The notes: a model not told the origin generated them from the letters alone. A DNA stretch of 64,000 bases from Pseudarthrobacter sp. C4D7 (GCF_013359725.1 NZ_JABFMW010000007.1:62001-126000); one strand, 5' to 3'; counted from the first letter of the stretch, positions 24,909 through 37,372 are shown. Numbers and translations: made by a program.

Positions 24909-25526
24909 TCATTCAGTACTGGCTGGTTCGCGTGCTTCGGAAGTTGGGTCGTCCACGCCTGCGGGCGGGTCGGAATACAGGCCGTACTTGGCGATGTACT
25001 GGACCACCCCGTCCGGGACCAGATACCACACGGGGTTGTTCGCCGCGACGCGGGCACGGCAATCTGTCGACGAGATGGCCATGGCCGGTACCTCCAGCAG
25101 GCTGACATCGTCGCGGCCCATGCCGTCCAGGACGTGCCCTGGACGGGTCACACCGACGAAGTGGGCAAGGGACCACAGTTCGTCGATGTCTTTCCAGGAG
25201 AGGATCTGGGCCAGGGCGTCCGCGCCGGTGATGAAGAACAGATCCGCGTCAGGGCGCTGTTCCCTCAGATCCCGCAGGGTGTCAATGGTGTAGGTGGGAC
25301 CTGGACGGTCAACATCCACCCGGCTGACGGTGAAGCGTGGATTCGATGCCGTGGCGATAACGGTCATCAGGTAGCGGTGCTCTGGCTCGCTGACCTGCTT
25401 ATGGGACTTCTGCCATGGCTGCCCGGTGGGGACGAAGACCACCTCGTCAAGGTCGAACTCGGCCGCTACTTCGCTCGCTGCCACCAGGTGGCCGTGGTGG
25501 ATGGGATCGAATGTCCCGCCCATCAC
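24909..25526 (-). CDS. nadD: Nicotinate-nucleotide adenylyltransferase
   Basis: This 205-residue enzyme forms deamido-NAD from nicotinate mononucleotide and ATP in NAD synthesis. The nucleotidyltransferase motif [12 protein letters not shown] opens the protein and the late I-S-S-T motif (about residues 153-156) is present. I place the start at GTG 25526, followed at once by ATG 25523; GGGGAGG lies upstream. Earlier in-frame codons overlap the small membrane protein gene and are not family-like. It is followed by the tail-anchored gene and rsfS. Confidence 0.95.
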   Translation of the reverse strand: MMGGTFDPIHHGHLVAASEVAAEFDLDEVVFVPTGQPWQKSHKQVSEPEHRYLMTVIATASNPRFTVSRVDVDRPGPTYTIDTLRDLREQRPDADLFFITGADALAQILSWKDIDELWSLAHFVGVTRPGHVLDGMGRDDVSLLEVPAMAISSTDCRARVAANNPVWYLVPDGVVQYIAKYGLYSDPPAGVDDPTSEAREPASTE

Positions 25527-25578
25527 GCCCAGCCGCAGCCTCCCCCGGGCCCCGTTGCGGAGCAGGTTGTGGGAAATC

Positions 25579-25818
25579 TTAGTGGCCCTGCCCGCGATCG
25601 TGCTTGTTGGGGTGCTGGCGGTGCGGATCCGCGTGCTCCTCGGTGGCGGTGTGCCGGTTGCCCAGGTTGCTGTAGGACAGGGTGATGAACAACAGGACCG
25701 CCAGGATGCAGAACATGGATACGCCGAAGACCCACGGCTCAGCCCACAGGGGCGCAAGCTCCTCATGGCCTGATTCACCGGCGGCGGCGACGGACGTGGC
25801 AATCTGCTGGAGCAGCAT
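25579..25818 (-). CDS. Small single-pass membrane protein
   Basis: This 79-residue protein begins [16 protein letters not shown]. Then comes W-A-E-P-W-V-F-G-V, a membrane helix at about residues 29-48 ([11 protein letters not shown]), and a histidine-rich charged tail. The ATG at 25818 has GGGGAG just upstream. A TTG 18 nt earlier is possible but lacks a binding site. It lies between proA and nadD on the same strand. Function unknown. Confidence 0.75.
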   Translation of the reverse strand: MLLQQIATSVAAAGESGHEELAPLWAEPWVFGVSMFCILAVLLFITLSYSNLGNRHTATEEHADPHRQHPNKHDRGQGH

Positions 25819-25846
25819 TTTCTCCCCTATGTTCAAGGATTTACGG

Positions 25847-25866
25847 GCAGCGGAACTTTCCGCTGC
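25847..25866 (-). terminator. Weak hairpin after proA
   Basis: GCAGCGGAA (25847-25855) and TTCCGCTGC (25858-25866) can form an 8-9 bp hairpin between proA and the small membrane protein gene. It has no T-run, so it may attenuate rather than stop transcription. Confidence 0.35.
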
Positions 25867-25897
25867 TTTCCGGGTTCTGGTCTATGTTACCGCGTTG

Positions 25898-27277
25898 CTA
25901 CCCGCGGACCTGGCCTTCACCCTGGACGATCCATTTGGTGGTGGTGAGCTCGGATAGGCCCATGGGCCCGCGGGCGTGCAGCTTTTGGGTGGAGATGCCC
26001 ACCTCGGCACCCAGGCCAAGCTCGCCGCCGTCGGTAAACCGCGTGGAGGCATTGACGATCACCGCTGCGGAATCCACCTCCGCGATGAAGCGTTCGGCGT
26101 TGGCAAGGTGGTTGGTCAGGATCGCCTCGGTGTGCCCCGTGGACCAGGTCCGGATGTGCTGGACGGCTTCGTCCAGGCTGTCCACCATGGCCACGGCAAG
26201 GTCCAGGTCCATGTATTCCGTTCCCCAGTCCGCGTCTGTGGCGGGCTCGGTATCGATGCCGGGCAGCGCCGCCTGAACGCGCGGGTCCACATGGAGCCGG
26301 ACGCCGGCTTTGCGCAGGGCGGCTGCGACGGCGGGCAGCACCGTTGAGCCGGAGTGCACCAGCAGCGTCTCCACCGTGTTGCAGACGCTGGGCCGCTGGG
26401 TCTTGGCGTTAAGCAGGATCTCCACGGCCATCTCCTCGTCGGCGGATTCGTCAATGAAGATATGGACGTTCCCCTCCCCCGTTTCGATGACCGGGACGGC
26501 GGAGTTGGTAACCACTGCCTGGATCAGGTCCCGCCCGCCGCGGGGAATCAGGACGTCGACGCGGCCACGGGCCTTCATCAGCACCGTGGCACCCGCCCTG
26601 CCGTACTGGTCCACCGTCTGGACGGCATCGGCCGGGAGCCCCACGGATTCCAGGGCGTCACGCAGGATCCGAACCAGCACCTGGTTCGTGGCCTCCGCTG
26701 CGCTGCCGCCGCGGAGGATGACAGCATTGCCGCTCTTCAAGGCAAGTCCGGCGATGTCAACGGTGACATTGGGCCGTGCCTCGTAGATGGCCGCCACAAC
26801 ACCCATGGGTACGTTGACCTGGCGGAGGCGCAGCCCGTTGGGGAGGGTCTGGCCGCGGACCACGTTTCCTACCGGGTCGGGGAGGTTGGCCAGGTTGTCC
26901 AGGGCCGCCACCAGGCCGGCCACGCGGGTTTCGGTGAGGGTGAGCCGGTCCAGGAGTGCGGCGGAAGTGCCGTTGGCCTTGCCGCGCTGCACGTCGGTGG
27001 CGTTGGCCGCGAGGATGGCCTGGACGTTCTCCCGGAGGGCCGTGCCCACGGCGCGGAGGGCGCGGTCCTTCCATGCACGGTTGGCGGTGGCCATCCGGCG
27101 GGCAGCGTGGCGGGAGCGGTCGGTGATGGCGTGGACAGCCAGCTCCACGTCCGCAGCGGACAGTTCTGAAACTGCCGCGGGAACCCCAGCCGCTGCCGGT
27201 TCTGCTGAGGCACCCGGCTGCACCTGGGCAGCAGTGGTTCCGGAATTTTCAGCACTATGGGTCAGGGCTTCAGTCAT
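25898..27277 (-). CDS. proA: Gamma-glutamyl phosphate reductase
   Basis: This 459-residue NADPH-dependent enzyme reduces gamma-glutamyl phosphate to glutamate semialdehyde, the second step of proline synthesis. Family landmarks: I-Y-E-A-R-P-N-V-T-V-D near residue 170, L-K-S-G-N-A-V-I-L-R-G-G-S, and the active-site cysteine in R-P-S-V-C-N-T-V-E-T-L. The first 45 residues are a variable Ala-rich extension. It lies 26 bp after proB but has its own -10 box in that gap, so it can be expressed separately. Confidence 0.97.
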   Translation of the reverse strand: MTEALTHSAENSGTTAAQVQPGASAEPAAAGVPAAVSELSAADVELAVHAITDRSRHAARRMATANRAWKDRALRAVGTALRENVQAILAANATDVQRGKANGTSAALLDRLTLTETRVAGLVAALDNLANLPDPVGNVVRGQTLPNGLRLRQVNVPMGVVAAIYEARPNVTVDIAGLALKSGNAVILRGGSAAEATNQVLVRILRDALESVGLPADAVQTVDQYGRAGATVLMKARGRVDVLIPRGGRDLIQAVVTNSAVPVIETGEGNVHIFIDESADEEMAVEILLNAKTQRPSVCNTVETLLVHSGSTVLPAVAAALRKAGVRLHVDPRVQAALPGIDTEPATDADWGTEYMDLDLAVAMVDSLDEAVQHIRTWSTGHTEAILTNHLANAERFIAEVDSAAVIVNASTRFTDGGELGLGAEVGISTQKLHARGPMGLSELTTTKWIVQGEGQVRG

Positions 27278-27283
27278 GATCCA

Positions 27284-27289
27284 AGTTTA
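27284..27289 (-). promoter_or_regulatory. Internal -10 box ahead of proA
   Basis: On the minus strand TAAACT stands 6 nt before the proA ATG, inside the 26-bp gap after proB. It predicts a leaderless proA transcript in addition to proB read-through. Confidence 0.5.
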
Positions 27290-27303
27290 GGCGAGGCTCC
27301 GGC

Positions 27304-30055
<2,752 letters not shown>

Positions 30056-30095
30056 TTATCTGGCGCCCGGGGACGCCACATCGATTGTAATGCTG

Positions 30096-30134
30096 TTAAA
30101 AGAACAGTGGAGCGGACCCTCAGGCCCGCTCCAC
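30096..30134 (-). terminator. Terminator after rplU-rpmA
   Basis: CCGCTCCAC (30126-30134) pairs with GTGGAGCGG (30107-30115) around a 10-nt loop. On the minus strand the stem is followed by TGTTCTTTT, a T-rich tail. It separates the ribosomal protein genes from obg. Confidence 0.75.
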
Positions 30135-30151
30135 CGCTTCAGAACTTGTTG

Positions 30152-30415
30152 TTACTCTGCAGCTGCAGCAGCAACGATGTTGACCACGCGACGACCGCGG
30201 CGGGTGCCGAATTCAACGGCGCCCGGGGTCAGGGCGAACAGGGTGTCATCCCCGCCACGGCCAACGCCGGCGCCCGGGTGGAAGTGGGTGCCACGCTGGC
30301 GGACGATGATTTCGCCTGCCGAAACAACCTGGCCGCCGAAGCGCTTGACGCCGAGGTACTGAGCGTTGGAATCGCGACCGTTGCGAGTGGAGCTCGCGCC
30401 CTTTTTATGTGCCAT
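30152..30415 (-). CDS. rpmA: 50S ribosomal protein L27
   Basis: This 87-residue basic protein reaches the peptidyl-transferase centre with its N-terminal arm. It begins directly [16 protein letters not shown] and so needs no N-terminal cleavage (unlike Firmicute L27). It continues G-V-K-R-F-G-G-Q and [10 protein letters not shown]. It lies 61 bp after rplU in the standard rplU-rpmA-obg order. Confidence 0.98.
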   Translation of the reverse strand: MAHKKGASSTRNGRDSNAQYLGVKRFGGQVVSAGEIIVRQRGTHFHPGAGVGRGGDDTLFALTPGAVEFGTRRGRRVVNIVAAAAAE

Positions 30416-30476
30416 CTGAAATGCCTGCCTCTAAATTCTGGGGAATCTGTTGAAATACCTGAACAGTAACCGGTGG

Positions 30477-30797
30477 TTACTTGATGCCGGTGATCTTGAC
30501 CTTGGTCAGTTCCTGGCGGTGACCCTGGCGCTTCTTGTAGCCGGTCTTGTTCTTGAACTTCTGGATGACAATCTTAGGACCACGCAGGTCCTGAAGGATT
30601 TCAGCCGTGACAGTTACCTTGGCCAGGTCGGCGGCGGCGGAGGTGACCTTGTCACCATCAACCAGGAGCAGTGCGGGCAGCTCGATGGTGCTGCCGGCTC
30701 CACCGGCGACGCGGTTCAGGGTAACGAAGTCTCCAACGGAAACCTTCTCTTGGCGGCCGCCTGCGCGGACAATCGCGTACACCACTTGGGAACTCAC
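30477..30797 (-). CDS. rplU: 50S ribosomal protein L21
   Basis: This 106-residue 23S rRNA-binding protein contains [15 protein letters not shown] at the start and the L21 signature K-K-R-Q-G-H-R-Q near residue 92. The start is GTG at 30797 with GAGAGAA upstream; a second GTG 12 nt later is an alternative. A leader of about 110-130 nt precedes it. Confidence 0.97.
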   Translation of the reverse strand: MSSQVVYAIVRAGGRQEKVSVGDFVTLNRVAGGAGSTIELPALLLVDGDKVTSAAADLAKVTVTAEILQDLRGPKIVIQKFKNKTGYKKRQGHRQELTKVKITGIK

Positions 30798-31047
30798 TTC
30801 TCTCGACGTTTATTACAAAATTTGCGTGCGGAACCGACTCGGAAAAGCCAGGATTCTCGCTGTGCCTCAACGCCGTGGGGTCATAACCCAAGTGTTGGCG
30901 TAAGCACCGAAGATCCAGAATACGCTAAATCCATCTACGGCCGCAAATGAGGCTGGTTCCGGCGGCCCGGGTGTGGTAGTAACCACACCCAGCAGGCAGC
31001 ACCGCAACCTTGCCTCTCCATGATACCGGCGGTGCTGCCCGTCGCGG
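30798..31047. other. rplU leader and upstream spacer
   Basis: No gene is supported. On the minus strand a promoter-like pair TTGCGG (about 30942-30947) and TATTCT (about 30918-30923) with an 18-bp spacer would give an rplU leader of over 100 nt, long enough for ribosomal-protein feedback. I see no match to a known L21 leader. Two hairpins near 30969-31039 end the upstream thiamine gene. Confidence 0.4.
30969..31039 (-). terminator. Tandem hairpins ending the thiD-tenA transcript
   Basis: The first stem seen by the minus-strand transcript is GGCAGCACCGC/GCGGTGCTGCC (30995-31005 with 31029-31039, 23-nt loop). The second is GGGTGTGGT/ACCACACCC (30969-30977 with 30982-30990, 4-nt loop). No T-run is present. 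Together they probably insulate rplU from the thiamine gene. Confidence 0.6.
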
Positions 31048-32586
31048 TCAGGAATGAAGTCTCGGCGCGTCGAAGAATTCCACTTCGAGGCGGCAGGACT
31101 GTTTAAACGCGGTCACCATGGCCTCCCGTTCGCCGTCGGAGGCCCTTCGGCCAGCCGCATCCACGATGGCGACGGCCCGCCGGGTGGCCTCGGCGAAGCC
31201 CTCGTCGGCGTACGTGCGCAGCCAGGCCGCGTAGGCATGCCCGTCCGGTTTCCCCGAGGCAAGGAACTGCGTGTGCAGCTTTTCGCCCACCTCGGCGTAG
31301 AGCCAGAAGCAGGGCAGGACCGCGGCAGCCAGGACCGCATAGCTGCCCGACGCCGACGCAGCAGTGAGGTGGTCCACGTACGCCTTGGTGACGGGGCCAA
31401 GTCCGTCCTGGGCGGGACGGGTGCTGAGCCATGAGCGGTGCAGCTCGGACTCAACCTCCAGGCATTGTTGGGAAGACCCTGCCCAGAACAGCTGCTCCGC
31501 CTCCGAGGGGGCCAGGGCACTCGCGCGGGCCAGCACCCGTGAGTAGCCGTTCAGGTACAGGGCATCCTGGGCCAGGTAGTAGGCAAAGTCCTTCTCGGCG
31601 AGGCTGCCGGAGGCCAGGCCCTGAATGAAGTCCAGGGCGTAGATGTCCGTGAGGTGCTGCCGGGCGTCCACCCACAGGCGTGCGGCGAACCCGCCTTCCG
31701 CCACAGCCGGCCGCACATGGTGGAAATGGTGGACGGGACCGTTTCCGTGCCCCACCTCAAGCTGCGCCGAGTTTTCGAGCGCGCCGGCCAGCCAGGGTTT
31801 GACGGTCCGCAAGGAGGCCTCCCAGTCACCGAGCCGCGCCTGGACGGTGGCCATCGCAGAGGAGAGGGAGCAGCCGGTGCCGTGGCTGTTGCGGGTGGAG
31901 ATGCGCCTGCCCTGGACCTCCACCACTTCCTGGGAGAGCACGCCGGCCGTGTTGACCAGCGCGTCCGGGCAGTCGGCCCCCGCCAGGTGGCCGCCCTTGA
32001 CCAGTACGGTGGCTCCGGTGGCATCCGCCAGCCGCCGTCCCTGGTCCAGTGCAGCATCCCAGGTTTCCGCCGGGTCCAGGCCCGTCAGCATGGCGAGCTC
32101 CGGAAGGTTCGGGGTGATGAGGTGGGCCAGCGGGAGCAATTCCCGCAGGGCCGCCTCCGCGGATTCCTTCAGCAGCCTGTCGCCGCTGGTGGCCACCATC
32201 ACTGGGTCCAGGACCACGACGGCGGGACGCACCGCGGCAAGCCATGAGCGGACGGTGCGGATCACCTCGTCGTCCCCCAGCATGCCGATCTTCACGGCGT
32301 CGATGGAAATGTCGTCACTGACCGCTTCCAGCTGCCGGGCCAGGAAGGCCGCCGGAGGAACATGGACGGACTGCACGCCGCGGGTGTTCTGTGCCGTCAG
32401 GGCGGTAATGGCAGCCATGCCGTATCCGCCGTGGGCGGCAATGCTTTTGAGGTCGGCCTGGATGCCGGCCCCGCCCGACGGATCCGAGCCGGCGATGGAA
32501 AGGACCCTGGGGACGTCGCGGCCTGCCGGAGGCGTGGCAGGAGCGCCGGAGACTGCTGGCAGGGGCATGGAAAGGATCGAAGACAA
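31048..32586 (-). CDS. Fused HMP(-P) kinase ThiD / thiaminase II TenA
   Basis: This 512-residue fusion has two thiamine enzymes. Residues about 25-290 are ThiD, which phosphorylates hydroxymethylpyrimidine. It shows [16 protein letters not shown], then D-P-V-M-V-A-T-S-G, and the late G-T-G-C-S-L-S-S-A anion hole. Residues about 300-512 are TenA, which salvages pyrimidine from degraded thiamine. It carries the nucleophile cysteine in V-L-P-C-F-W-L-Y-A and a closing E-V-E-F-F-D-A. I choose the TTG at 32586 because AGGGA, part of the TPP riboswitch, lies 6 nt upstream. The ATG at 32568 lacks a binding site. It stands between rne and rplU. Confidence 0.92.
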   Translation of the reverse strand: MSSILSMPLPAVSGAPATPPAGRDVPRVLSIAGSDPSGGAGIQADLKSIAAHGGYGMAAITALTAQNTRGVQSVHVPPAAFLARQLEAVSDDISIDAVKIGMLGDDEVIRTVRSWLAAVRPAVVVLDPVMVATSGDRLLKESAEAALRELLPLAHLITPNLPELAMLTGLDPAETWDAALDQGRRLADATGATVLVKGGHLAGADCPDALVNTAGVLSQEVVEVQGRRISTRNSHGTGCSLSSAMATVQARLGDWEASLRTVKPWLAGALENSAQLEVGHGNGPVHHFHHVRPAVAEGGFAARLWVDARQHLTDIYALDFIQGLASGSLAEKDFAYYLAQDALYLNGYSRVLARASALAPSEAEQLFWAGSSQQCLEVESELHRSWLSTRPAQDGLGPVTKAYVDHLTAASASGSYAVLAAAVLPCFWLYAEVGEKLHTQFLASGKPDGHAYAAWLRTYADEGFAEATRRAVAIVDAAGRRASDGEREAMVTAFKQSCRLEVEFFDAPRLHS

Positions 32587-32588
32587 GA

Positions 32589-32667
32589 GACATCCCTTCG
32601 CCGGTACTAGCCGGACAGGTTCAACGGGTGTGGATCTCAGCCGGCCCTTTGCGCGGCACCCCGTGTC
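32589..32667 (-). promoter_or_regulatory. TPP riboswitch (THI box)
   Basis: On the minus strand the aptamer shows GGGGTGCC, then GGCTGAGATC and ACCCGTTGAACCTG, and finally GCGAAGGGA, the conserved TPP-binding core in order. P1 is GACA/TGTC (32664-32667 with 32589-32592). The 3' strand AAGGGA (32593-32598) is also the ribosome binding site of the TTG start at 32586. TPP binding would therefore hide it and stop translation of thiD-tenA. Confidence 0.97.
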
Positions 32668-32741
32668 GGCTTCCACCCTAGCCCGTGGGCCGCGTCCGCA
32701 GGAAAGGATGACAGCCCCGCAACGGGACAGTCCCGGGACAG

Positions 32742-32809
32742 CAGGAATCCCCACCACCCGGACAGTCCCCGGAGTTCCGGGGGAATGGTCCGCGTGGCGG
32801 GGATTCCTG
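32742..32809 (-). terminator. Large imperfect hairpin after rne
   Basis: Arms 32742-32763 and 32788-32809 pair at 20 of 22 positions, and the inner part adds CCCCGGA/CCGGGG. It starts about 39 nt after the rne stop on the minus strand and precedes the TPP riboswitch, so it probably terminates rne. Copies of GGACAGTCCC-like sequence lie beside it (about 32725-32770), so it may also be a repetitive intergenic element. Confidence 0.6.
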
Positions 32810-32847
32810 GATGCTGCGAAGGTGTCAGCCTGGTGGGGCTCCCCTGC

Positions 32848-35800
32848 CTAGAGCTCGGAGGCAGGCACGCCCACGCCGAGGATGATAGGTTCCCCCGCCG
32901 CCTTGGCCGGCTCCGCCGGGGCCTTCGCCGGTTCGGGTGCCTTGGCTGCGTGTGTGTGTCCCGCACCTGCAGCCTGGACGTTTTCGTGGTGCTGGACAGC
33001 GGTCTGGTTGGCTGCACCCTGGGCACGGCTGGCGGCACGGTGGCGCCGCGGCCTGCGCTGCCGCGACTGCTCCAGTGTGTGGTCCGAGTAGTCCTTTTCG
33101 GCAGGAGCTTCAGCTGCAGCGGGGGTGCGGGCTTCCGCTCCCCCACCGGCAGGCTGGCGTTCGGGCTGAACCGGTTCCGCCGCCGTCGCCGGTTCTGCAG
33201 CCTTGCCGGGCGCATTCCCCACGGGAGATGCCGGCTGGCCCAGGTGGGCGAAGGCCTCGGCGAGGCGGTCCAGGGTCAGGGCAGGCTTGGGATGCTGGTC
33301 CTCCGCGTGCTCCACGAACGGAAGCGGGACTTCCTCGCCGCCAAATGTCAGGACCGCTGCGGGGCGGGCCGGGGCGTCGTCGTCGTGCCTTTCCTCGACG
33401 GGCGCCGGCGCGGGCTCAACGGAAGGTACCTGCCGGGCAGCTGCCACCTCGTCGTCATGCAGATGGGCAGCGTGCGCGGCAGCGGCGATGTTGGCCAGGG
33501 CGAGCCGGGTGGCCTCCGCCTTGGCATGCCGCTCGGCATCCGTGGGTTCCGGATGGACAGTGTGGACGTGGACGGCCGGTGCCGGGGCTGCGGGAGCCTC
33601 GGCCTGCTGGCCGCCGCGTCCCCGCCGCCGCTTGCGTTCGGAACGGGCGCCGGGCTGGGCATCGGCGGTGCGCTGCCCTTCCGGACGCGTTTCCACCCGG
33701 GCCTCGGGCCGGTTGTCGGCGCGCTGGACGTGGTGCTCGGCCGCAACAATGTTGGCGCGGCGGTGCTCCACGGGGTCGTCGTGGGTCACCACGCCCCGGC
33801 CGGCGCAGGCCTCGCACTGCTCGCCGAAGACTTCCAGCAGGCCGGTGCCCATGCGCTTGCGGGTCATCTGGACCAGCCCGAGCGAGGTGACTTCGGCAAC
33901 CTGGTGCTTGGTCCGGTCCCGGCCCAGGCACTCCACCAGGCGGCGGAGGACCAGGTCGCGGTTGGACTCGAGCACCATGTCGATGAAGTCGATCACGATG
34001 ATTCCGCCGATGTCGCGCAGCCGCAGCTGGCGCACCACTTCCTCGGCGGCTTCCAGGTTGTTCTTGGTGACGGTCTCTTCGAGGTTGCCGCCGCTGCCGG
34101 TGAACTTGCCCGTGTTGACGTCCACCACGGTCATGGCTTCGGTGCGGTCGATCACCAGTGAGCCACCGGAGGGCAGGAAGACCTTCCGCTCCAGGGCCTT
34201 GTGGATCTGCTCGTCGATGCGCCAGGCGGAGAAGATGTCCTGGTCCTTGGTCCACTTCTCCAGGCGGCCCACCAGGTCCGGCGCCACGTAGGTGACGTAG
34301 GCCTCGATGGTGTCCCAGGCTTCCTCACCGGAGACGATCAGCTTGGAGAAGTCCTCGTTGAAGACGTCGCGGACCACCTTGATGGTGAGGTCGGGTTCGC
34401 CGTAAAGGAGTTCTGGGGCGAGGATTTTGGTGGACGCGGACTGGCTTTCGATCCCTTCCCACTGGGCGCGCAGCCGGTTGATGTCGTGCGTCAGCTCTTC
34501 CTCGGAAGCGCCTTCGGCGGCGGTGCGGACAATGACGCCCGCGTGTTCGGGCAGGCGGTCCTTGAGGATTCGCTTGAGCCGGTTGCGTTCGACGTCGGGC
34601 AGCTTGCGGGAGATGCCGGTCATGGAACCGCCGGGTACGTAGACCAGGTACCGGCCGGGCAGGGAGATCTGGCTGGTGAGGCGGGCGCCCTTGTGTCCTA
34701 CCGGGTCCTTGGTCACCTGGACCAGGACGGTATCGCCGGACTTCAGCGCATTCTCGATGCGGCGCTGCTTGCCTTCAAGGTTGACGGCTTCCCAGTTGAC
34801 CTCGCCGGCGTAGAGGACGGCATTACGGCCGCGCCCGATGTCCACGAACGCAGCTTCCATGGACGGCAGCACGTTCTGGACCTTGCCCAGGTATACGTTG
34901 CCGATCAGCGAGTCCTGCTGGGTCTTGGACACGAAATGTTCAGCCAGGACACCGTCTTCCAGGACAGCGATCTGGATTCTGTCGTCGCGCTGGCGGACGA
35001 TCATCTGGCGGTCCACGGACTCACGGCGGGCCAGGAACTCGGCCTCGGTGATGACCGTGCGGCGGCGGCCGGTGTCGCGGGATTCGCGGCGGCGCTGCTT
35101 CTTGGCCTCCAGGCGGGTGGAGCCCTTGACGCTGGTGACCCGGTTGCTCACCGGTGCTTCAGTGACAGCACGCGGTGCGCGGACCCGGGTGACCGTGTTG
35201 GGCGGATCATCGTCCCCGCCCCCCGTGAGCTCAAGGTCCTGGTCCCCGCGGCGGCGGCGGCGCCGGCGGCGGGAGGTGACGCCGTCTTCCAGCTGGCCGC
35301 TGGTTTCCTCGTCAGATTCGTCGTCGGCGTCTGCCTCGGCGTTGCTGTCTTCGGTGTCCTCGTCGGTCCTGTCGCCGATGCGGCTGCGGCCACGGCGGCC
35401 ACGGCTGCGGCGCCGGCGGCGGCCGTAGGAATCCTCGGTGTCTTCGGTTTCTTCTTCCTCGTCGGGCTCTTCTGCGGCGGCTGCGGCTGGCCGGGCCACG
35501 GTGCTGAGGTCCGGCGCCTGGAAGAGTACTGACGTGGGGGACGCCGGCTCGAGGAAGAGGGAACCGAAGGGGCTGGCAGCCGCGGACTGGGCGCCGTCCT
35601 TCACTTCACCTTCCTGGGGTGCCTGCTGGGATGCGGCCGCCTCCGGAGCGGCGGCAGACTCGACGGCGGCGGGCTCCTGGGTGGCCGGCTGCCCGGCCGG
35701 AGCAGTGGTCCGGGCTGGGGCGTCGCCGGTTGGTTCGGATACGGCGGGTTCGGACACAGCAGGTTCGGACACTGCGGCCTGCGGAGCTACGTCAGCGGCG

Positions 35801-36264
35801 GCAACAGTGCCGGCAGCGGGCGCGGAGGCGGGGGACGCAGCCTTGCGCGTGGCTACCCGACGGCGGCGGACCGGTTTGGTTTCGGCATCCTGCGCCACCT
35901 CCGGGACCGGGGAGGCGGTGGGGCTTTCGCCCGCTGCGCCGGAGGCCGCGGGCGCGTCGTTGGCGGCAGCGACGGACGGTTCCGTTTCGTGGGCGAAGTC
36001 GGGCAGCGGTTCCGCGGCGTCCACCTTTTTCCGTGCACGCGTGCGGCGGGCGGGGGCCTTGGGTGCCGTGGCGGACTCTTCACCGGCGGCAGCTTCGGCC
36101 GCTGCGTTGCCGTCGGAGCCCTGGCCGGCGGCTTCCGGCGCCGTGGCTACGGCTTCCGCCGGGGCGTCGGTCTTCGGGGCCGCCTTGCGGCGGACGCGAG
36201 GCGCCCTCTTGGGTGCAGCAGCCGCTGCTTCGTCGTTAACGGCCAGTTCCTGATCATTGTCCAT
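32848..36264 (-). CDS. rne: Ribonuclease E/G
   Basis: This 1138-residue endoribonuclease is the core of the RNA degradosome and rRNA/tRNA maturation. The catalytic part sits in the middle: an S1 RNA-binding domain at about residues 450-535 (with [13 protein letters not shown] and A-F-V-D-I-G-R-G), a 5'-sensor region, then the DNase-I-like domain with [11 protein letters not shown]. The zinc-link C-E-A-C lies at about 815-818. The long N-terminal (1-440) and C-terminal (830-1138) arms are Ala/Pro/Glu/Arg-rich and probably disordered. The ATG at 36264 has AGGAG upstream. Actinobacterial RNase E often has arms on both sides. Confidence 0.96.
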   Translation of the reverse strand: MDNDQELAVNDEAAAAAPKRAPRVRRKAAPKTDAPAEAVATAPEAAGQGSDGNAAAEAAAGEESATAPKAPARRTRARKKVDAAEPLPDFAHETEPSVAAANDAPAASGAAGESPTASPVPEVAQDAETKPVRRRRVATRKAASPASAPAAGTVAAADVAPQAAVSEPAVSEPAVSEPTGDAPARTTAPAGQPATQEPAAVESAAAPEAAASQQAPQEGEVKDGAQSAAASPFGSLFLEPASPTSVLFQAPDLSTVARPAAAAAEEPDEEEETEDTEDSYGRRRRRSRGRRGRSRIGDRTDEDTEDSNAEADADDESDEETSGQLEDGVTSRRRRRRRRGDQDLELTGGGDDDPPNTVTRVRAPRAVTEAPVSNRVTSVKGSTRLEAKKQRRRESRDTGRRRTVITEAEFLARRESVDRQMIVRQRDDRIQIAVLEDGVLAEHFVSKTQQDSLIGNVYLGKVQNVLPSMEAAFVDIGRGRNAVLYAGEVNWEAVNLEGKQRRIENALKSGDTVLVQVTKDPVGHKGARLTSQISLPGRYLVYVPGGSMTGISRKLPDVERNRLKRILKDRLPEHAGVIVRTAAEGASEEELTHDINRLRAQWEGIESQSASTKILAPELLYGEPDLTIKVVRDVFNEDFSKLIVSGEEAWDTIEAYVTYVAPDLVGRLEKWTKDQDIFSAWRIDEQIHKALERKVFLPSGGSLVIDRTEAMTVVDVNTGKFTGSGGNLEETVTKNNLEAAEEVVRQLRLRDIGGIIVIDFIDMVLESNRDLVLRRLVECLGRDRTKHQVAEVTSLGLVQMTRKRMGTGLLEVFGEQCEACAGRGVVTHDDPVEHRRANIVAAEHHVQRADNRPEARVETRPEGQRTADAQPGARSERKRRRGRGGQQAEAPAAPAPAVHVHTVHPEPTDAERHAKAEATRLALANIAAAAHAAHLHDDEVAAARQVPSVEPAPAPVEERHDDDAPARPAAVLTFGGEEVPLPFVEHAEDQHPKPALTLDRLAEAFAHLGQPASPVGNAPGKAAEPATAAEPVQPERQPAGGGAEARTPAAAEAPAEKDYSDHTLEQSRQRRPRRHRAASRAQGAANQTAVQHHENVQAAGAGHTHAAKAPEPAKAPAEPAKAAGEPIILGVGVPASEL

Positions 36265-36703
36265 ATGTGGCGACACTCCTGCCCCTGACGTACCGCCACA
36301 TCCGGCACCCATTGGGGCACATATTGTCAACACCCGCGGGCATTGACAGAAGTCAAGTGGATACTCCCAGGTTCGCACCGTCATTGGGGTGCGGCAGCCC
36401 GTGGGAGCCGGTGGCTGTTCTGAAAACCCGTTGTTCTGCGTGCTACAACCAGGTGCCGCCCAATGGAGTCGCGGGTGTGCCGGAGGAATCCGAAGCCTGC
36501 CCTGCTCATCATTGGCGGTCTTGGGAACAAACCACCGGACCGGAGTCCGAATGTGGATCGGCTTCCAGCCATGTTCATTCTCTCACACCCACGCCGGATC
36601 GCCGCGGAAGCGGCCGTTGCCGGTGCCGATGCTGTGTGGTGGGTCCAGCCGCCGGCGTTACAATCAGGCACAGGAGCACCGGACGAAAAGGACGCAAACA
36701 CCC
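36265..36703. other. Divergent intergenic region rne/VKOR
   Basis: This 439-bp gap has no convincing gene; the short open frames lack family-like sequence. It contains an inverted repeat TGTCAA (36325-36330) and TTGACA (36343-36348) about 60 bp upstream of the rne start. These could be back-to-back -35 elements or an operator. On the plus strand TACAAT (about 36659-36664) is a possible -10 box for the VKOR gene. Confidence 0.45.
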
Positions 36704-37372
36704 ATGCCCAGCATCTCCCCCGTCAGCGCCCATGAAGAGGAACGGGCCGCGCACCCGCGGACCCGTACCGAAGGCAGCATTCCACGCATGGCCGGGAACC
36801 GGCCTTACGGCTGGTTGCTGGTGGTCACCGGAATCGTGGGCTGGCTTGCCTCCGGAACCTTGGTTCTGGAGAAACTTGAGGTACTCAAGGATCCCAACCA
36901 CACCACGGTGTGCGATGTGAATCCCTGGATCTCCTGCGGCCAGGTGATGCAGACCTGGCAGAGTTCGCTGTTCGGCTTCCCCAACATGTTCATCGGGATC
37001 GTGGCTTTCGCCATCATCATCACGGTGGGCATGGCCCTCCTCTCCGGCGCGACCTTTGCCTGCTGGTACTGGCTGGGGCTGCAGGCGGGCGTGACGCTCG
37101 GTTTCGCGTTCGTCGTCTGGCTGTGGTCGCAGGCACTGTACTCCATCCACATCCTGTGCCCCTTGTGCATGATCGTCTGGGCGGCCATGATCCCGCTCTT
37201 CGTGTGGACCACCATCCGGAACATCTCCGCCGGAGTCATTCCGATGCCGGCGGGCGCGGCGCGCATTGTGGCTGATTCCGGCTGGATCATCACCGCGCTG
37301 CTGTACGTGGCGGTCATCGCCACCATCTTCTTCGCGTTCATCCAGGTCTTCGCAGGAACCTCGGGGTTCTAG
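36704..37372 (+). CDS. Vitamin K epoxide reductase (VKOR) family protein
   Basis: This 222-residue membrane oxidoreductase passes electrons from exported disulfide enzymes to menaquinone. Helices lie at about residues 36-54, 87-107, 111-131, 139-159 and 192-214. The extracytoplasmic loop cysteines occur in T-V-C-D-V-N-P-W-I-S-C (about 66-75), and the active-site C-x-x-C lies in H-I-L-C-P-L-C-M (about 151-154). AAGGA lies upstream of ATG 36704. No thioredoxin-like partner is adjacent, so a DsbA-type protein elsewhere must be its substrate. The gene stands alone before a strong hairpin. Confidence 0.93.
   Translation: MPSISPVSAHEEERAAHPRTRTEGSIPRMAGNRPYGWLLVVTGIVGWLASGTLVLEKLEVLKDPNHTTVCDVNPWISCGQVMQTWQSSLFGFPNMFIGIVAFAIIITVGMALLSGATFACWYWLGLQAGVTLGFAFVVWLWSQALYSIHILCPLCMIVWAAMIPLFVWTTIRNISAGVIPMPAGAARIVADSGWIITALLYVAVIATIFFAFIQVFAGTSGF

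Noticed and set aside
30658..30891. A short frame overlapping the rplU start (minus strand)
   Set aside because: It shares most of its length with rplU in another frame and has arginine-rich mirror composition.
36381..36701. A 106-codon frame in the rne/VKOR gap
   Set aside because: No ribosome site or family-like sequence; serine/arginine-rich composition typical of non-coding GC-rich DNA.
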